DNA of 64,000 nucleotides, taken from positions 452,675-516,674 of the forward strand of contig JADFAE010000010.1 in the NCBI GenBank assembly GCA_015665415.1, read 5' to 3'. Source of the DNA: Roseobacter sp. (GTDB lineage: Bacteria; Pseudomonadota; Alphaproteobacteria; Rhodobacterales; Rhodobacteraceae). The translations under genes were made by a program, and so were the position numbers. Below, piece by piece: positions 62,693-64,000 of this stretch. Within the stretch, counting starts at the first letter, position 1. Each line of letters begins with the position of its first letter. A model generated the notes under the pieces. The model had not been told where the DNA came from. It saw only the letters and a program-made list of their open reading frames with translations, and did not search any database.

Positions 62693-64000
62693 TTGGATGA
62701 TTTGGACGTTTTACTCTACTGGGACCAGGAGGTCGCCCAAGACGCTGCGGACATCGCCGATGCGCTCAGGGCCTGTGGACATCGCCTATCGGTGTGGTCC
62801 GAAACCGCGCGCCATGACGTGCCGGAGGCGGCCATCGTTTTCCTAGGGCACGTGCCGGATATCGCACCCGGACAAAGCGCAAAAATCATGGCAGAAGCCC
62901 TGCTCGAAGACTGGGACAAGGTTGAGTTGCCGATCGTGGCGTTTTACCCGGATCCCGAGATTCCACCCGATCCCGACGTCTGGAAGAAAATCCAGCAAAA
63001 TCCCGCGTTGCTCAATACGCGGAACGCTTTGCTGGCGCGGCTGAACGAGGATGTCTGTTGCACGTTGTTGCACCTGCCACACGGCGACGCCCCAAAGCAG
63101 AGCGCTGTCGCCGCTTCCTCGGCGCTGCAAGAGCATGTTGCTCAGCGCGGCGAGCGGGCGACGAATCAGACGTTTATTGCCCGGATGCCCGACCTGCATA
63201 CCCCGTACCGTTATCCTCTTCACAACGATGTCTTTGTCGGCCGAAGGGACGACCTCGCCGCCTTGCATGACTGGGCGCAAGGCGATCCGCGTCCGGTCTG
63301 TGCACTCATTGCGATGGGTGGCTCGGGCAAGAGTGCGCTGGCGTGGCGCTGGATTACCAACGAGCTTGAAAATCTCGACGACGCGTTCGAAGGCGTGTTC
63401 TGGTGGGATTTCTACCACGATTCCGATGCCGAAAAATGCGTAGCGCATTTGCTGGCTTATCTGACGTCAGAGCCACTCGCCTTCTTCGCCCGCCGCAGTT
63501 TTATGGCCAACGTCGAAACGCTGCAATCCCATTTGAACGGTCGGCGGGTTCTGGTTTGCCTCGATGGTGTGGAGCGCATTCTGAACCACTACCGCGAATT
63601 CGATGCGGATGCGCATGATGCGCTGGGGGCCGAGGACGACGAACGCCCCGTCGAGGACCGCTACCGCGCCTGTGCGCGGCAGGAAGGGGCCTTGTTTCGC
63701 GCCCTGCTAAACATGCACAAATCCAAGGCTTTGCTGACCTCGCGCCTTCTTCCGCTTGATCTGGAACTCAGGGGCGCGCCGCATCCCTCCCTCAAGCAAA
63801 TCGACAAGCTGCAAATGACCCTCGCGGATGTGCGGGTGATGATGGACGCGCTGGAGGTGCGCGCCAGCGATGCGGCCCTTACCCGCATACTGAAGCTTGT
63901 CGCGGGTCACCCCTTGGCCCTGCGCGCACTGGCCGGTGCCGCCAAGTCCGACCACGGCGGCGACCTTGAATCCTTGTCCGTCCAGCTGCGCCGTGCGGAC
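62693..64000 (+). CDS. STAND/NB-ARC NTPase, 3'-truncated by the window edge
   Basis: A continuous frame runs from a probable TTG start at 62693 (or TTG at 62702; no ATG fits) to the end of the window, at least 436 codons. Residues ~1-125 form a small alpha/beta domain (DVLLYWDQEVAQDAADIADA, VWSETARHD, AAIVFLGHVPDI) that could be TIR-like or another effector fold. The NTPase follows: Walker A IAMGGSGKSALAW near 205, Walker B VLVCLDGVERI near 285, sensor LLTSRLLPL near 355, and GHPLALRALAG near 410 (GxP motif). Such proteins act as innate-immune sensors (Avs, bNACHT relatives). C-terminal sensor repeats lie outside. Confidence 0.82.
   Translation, partial: MDDLDVLLYWDQEVAQDAADIADALRACGHRLSVWSETARHDVPEAAIVFLGHVPDIAPGQSAKIMAEALLEDWDKVELPIVAFYPDPEIPPDPDVWKKIQQNPALLNTRNALLARLNEDVCCTLLHLPHGDAPKQSAVAASSALQEHVAQRGERATNQTFIARMPDLHTPYRYPLHNDVFVGRRDDLAALHDWAQGDPRPVCALIAMGGSGKSALAWRWITNELENLDDAFEGVFWWDFYHDSDAEKCVAHLLAYLTSEPLAFFARRSFMANVETLQSHLNGRRVLVCLDGVERILNHYREFDADAHDALGAEDDERPVEDRYRACARQEGALFRALLNMHKSKALLTSRLLPLDLELRGAPHPSLKQIDKLQMTLADVRVMMDALEVRASDAALTRILKLVAGHPLALRALAGAAKSDHGGDLESLSVQLRRAD

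Overview
The window reads as chromosomal DNA of an alphaproteobacterium, most likely a marine Rhodobacteraceae (Roseobacter-group) species. Reasons: high GC with strong third-position bias, many Shine-Dalgarno-led operons with 4-base ATGA overlaps, a great density of high-affinity ABC and TTT uptake systems for small organic solutes, GcvT/FAD demethylating enzymes, and an alphaproteobacterial-style zinc-starvation cluster. No rRNA, tRNA or CRISPR array was seen.

Layout. 1-6.2 kb: a truncated amidohydrolase coupled to a COG0523 metal-chaperone GTPase, a TetR regulator, and a polar amino-acid ABC transporter (ATPase, binding protein, two permeases). 6.2-10.3 kb: a decayed D-cysteine desulfhydrase/ACC deaminase relic, a dimethylglycine/sarcosine-dehydrogenase-like FAD-GcvT enzyme and a LysR regulator. 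10.5-13.8 kb: a taurine-type ABC transporter whose permease carries an extra periplasmic domain. 13.8-19.4 kb: a five-gene minus-strand operon of two orphan proteins, a DyP peroxidase, a cytochrome P450 and a GST-like protein. 19.6-21.4 kb: LysR and an SDR lacking the usual Tyr-Lys pair. 21.4-28.4 kb: a complete ugp glycerol-3-phosphate/glycerophosphodiester uptake operon with a GDPD, a LysR gene and a metallophosphoesterase. 28.8-31.8 kb: Lrp regulator and a divergent ThDP dehydrogenase E1 resembling MdeB. 32.1-39.8 kb: LysR and a glycine-betaine-type ABC system with a fused double permease and a DUF1989-GcvT enzyme. 39.8-46.4 kb: a less GC-rich insert with a 773-aa orphan protein, a LodB/QhpG-like flavoprotein and an animal-type haem peroxidase. 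46.4-53.5 kb: a sulfoacetate module (sauT, sauS, a tripartite tricarboxylate-type transporter, and a divergent LacI regulator). 53.5-54.2 kb: scar of a broken FAD enzyme abutting an IS3-type orfA relic. 54.2-59.8 kb: a zinc-limitation cluster (small Cys protein, HisI paralogue with a lost zinc ligand, COG0523 GTPase, YidD, ThrRS, iota-type carbonic anhydrase, DUF1826). 59.8-64 kb: a graveyard of defence/toxin-antitoxin remnants that ends in a truncated STAND NTPase.

The most interesting pieces are: (1) a probable metal-sparing carbonic anhydrase inside a Zur-type zinc-starvation cluster; (2) the orphan protein/flavoprotein/haem-peroxidase operon at 41-46 kb, which looks like an undescribed oxidative protein-maturation or peroxide-using system; and (3) the DyP-P450-GST operon at 13.8-19.4 kb with two orphan proteins that seem to share one domain. 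Several binding-protein genes are followed by strong hairpins before the next gene, a recurring way to set transporter stoichiometry in this genome.
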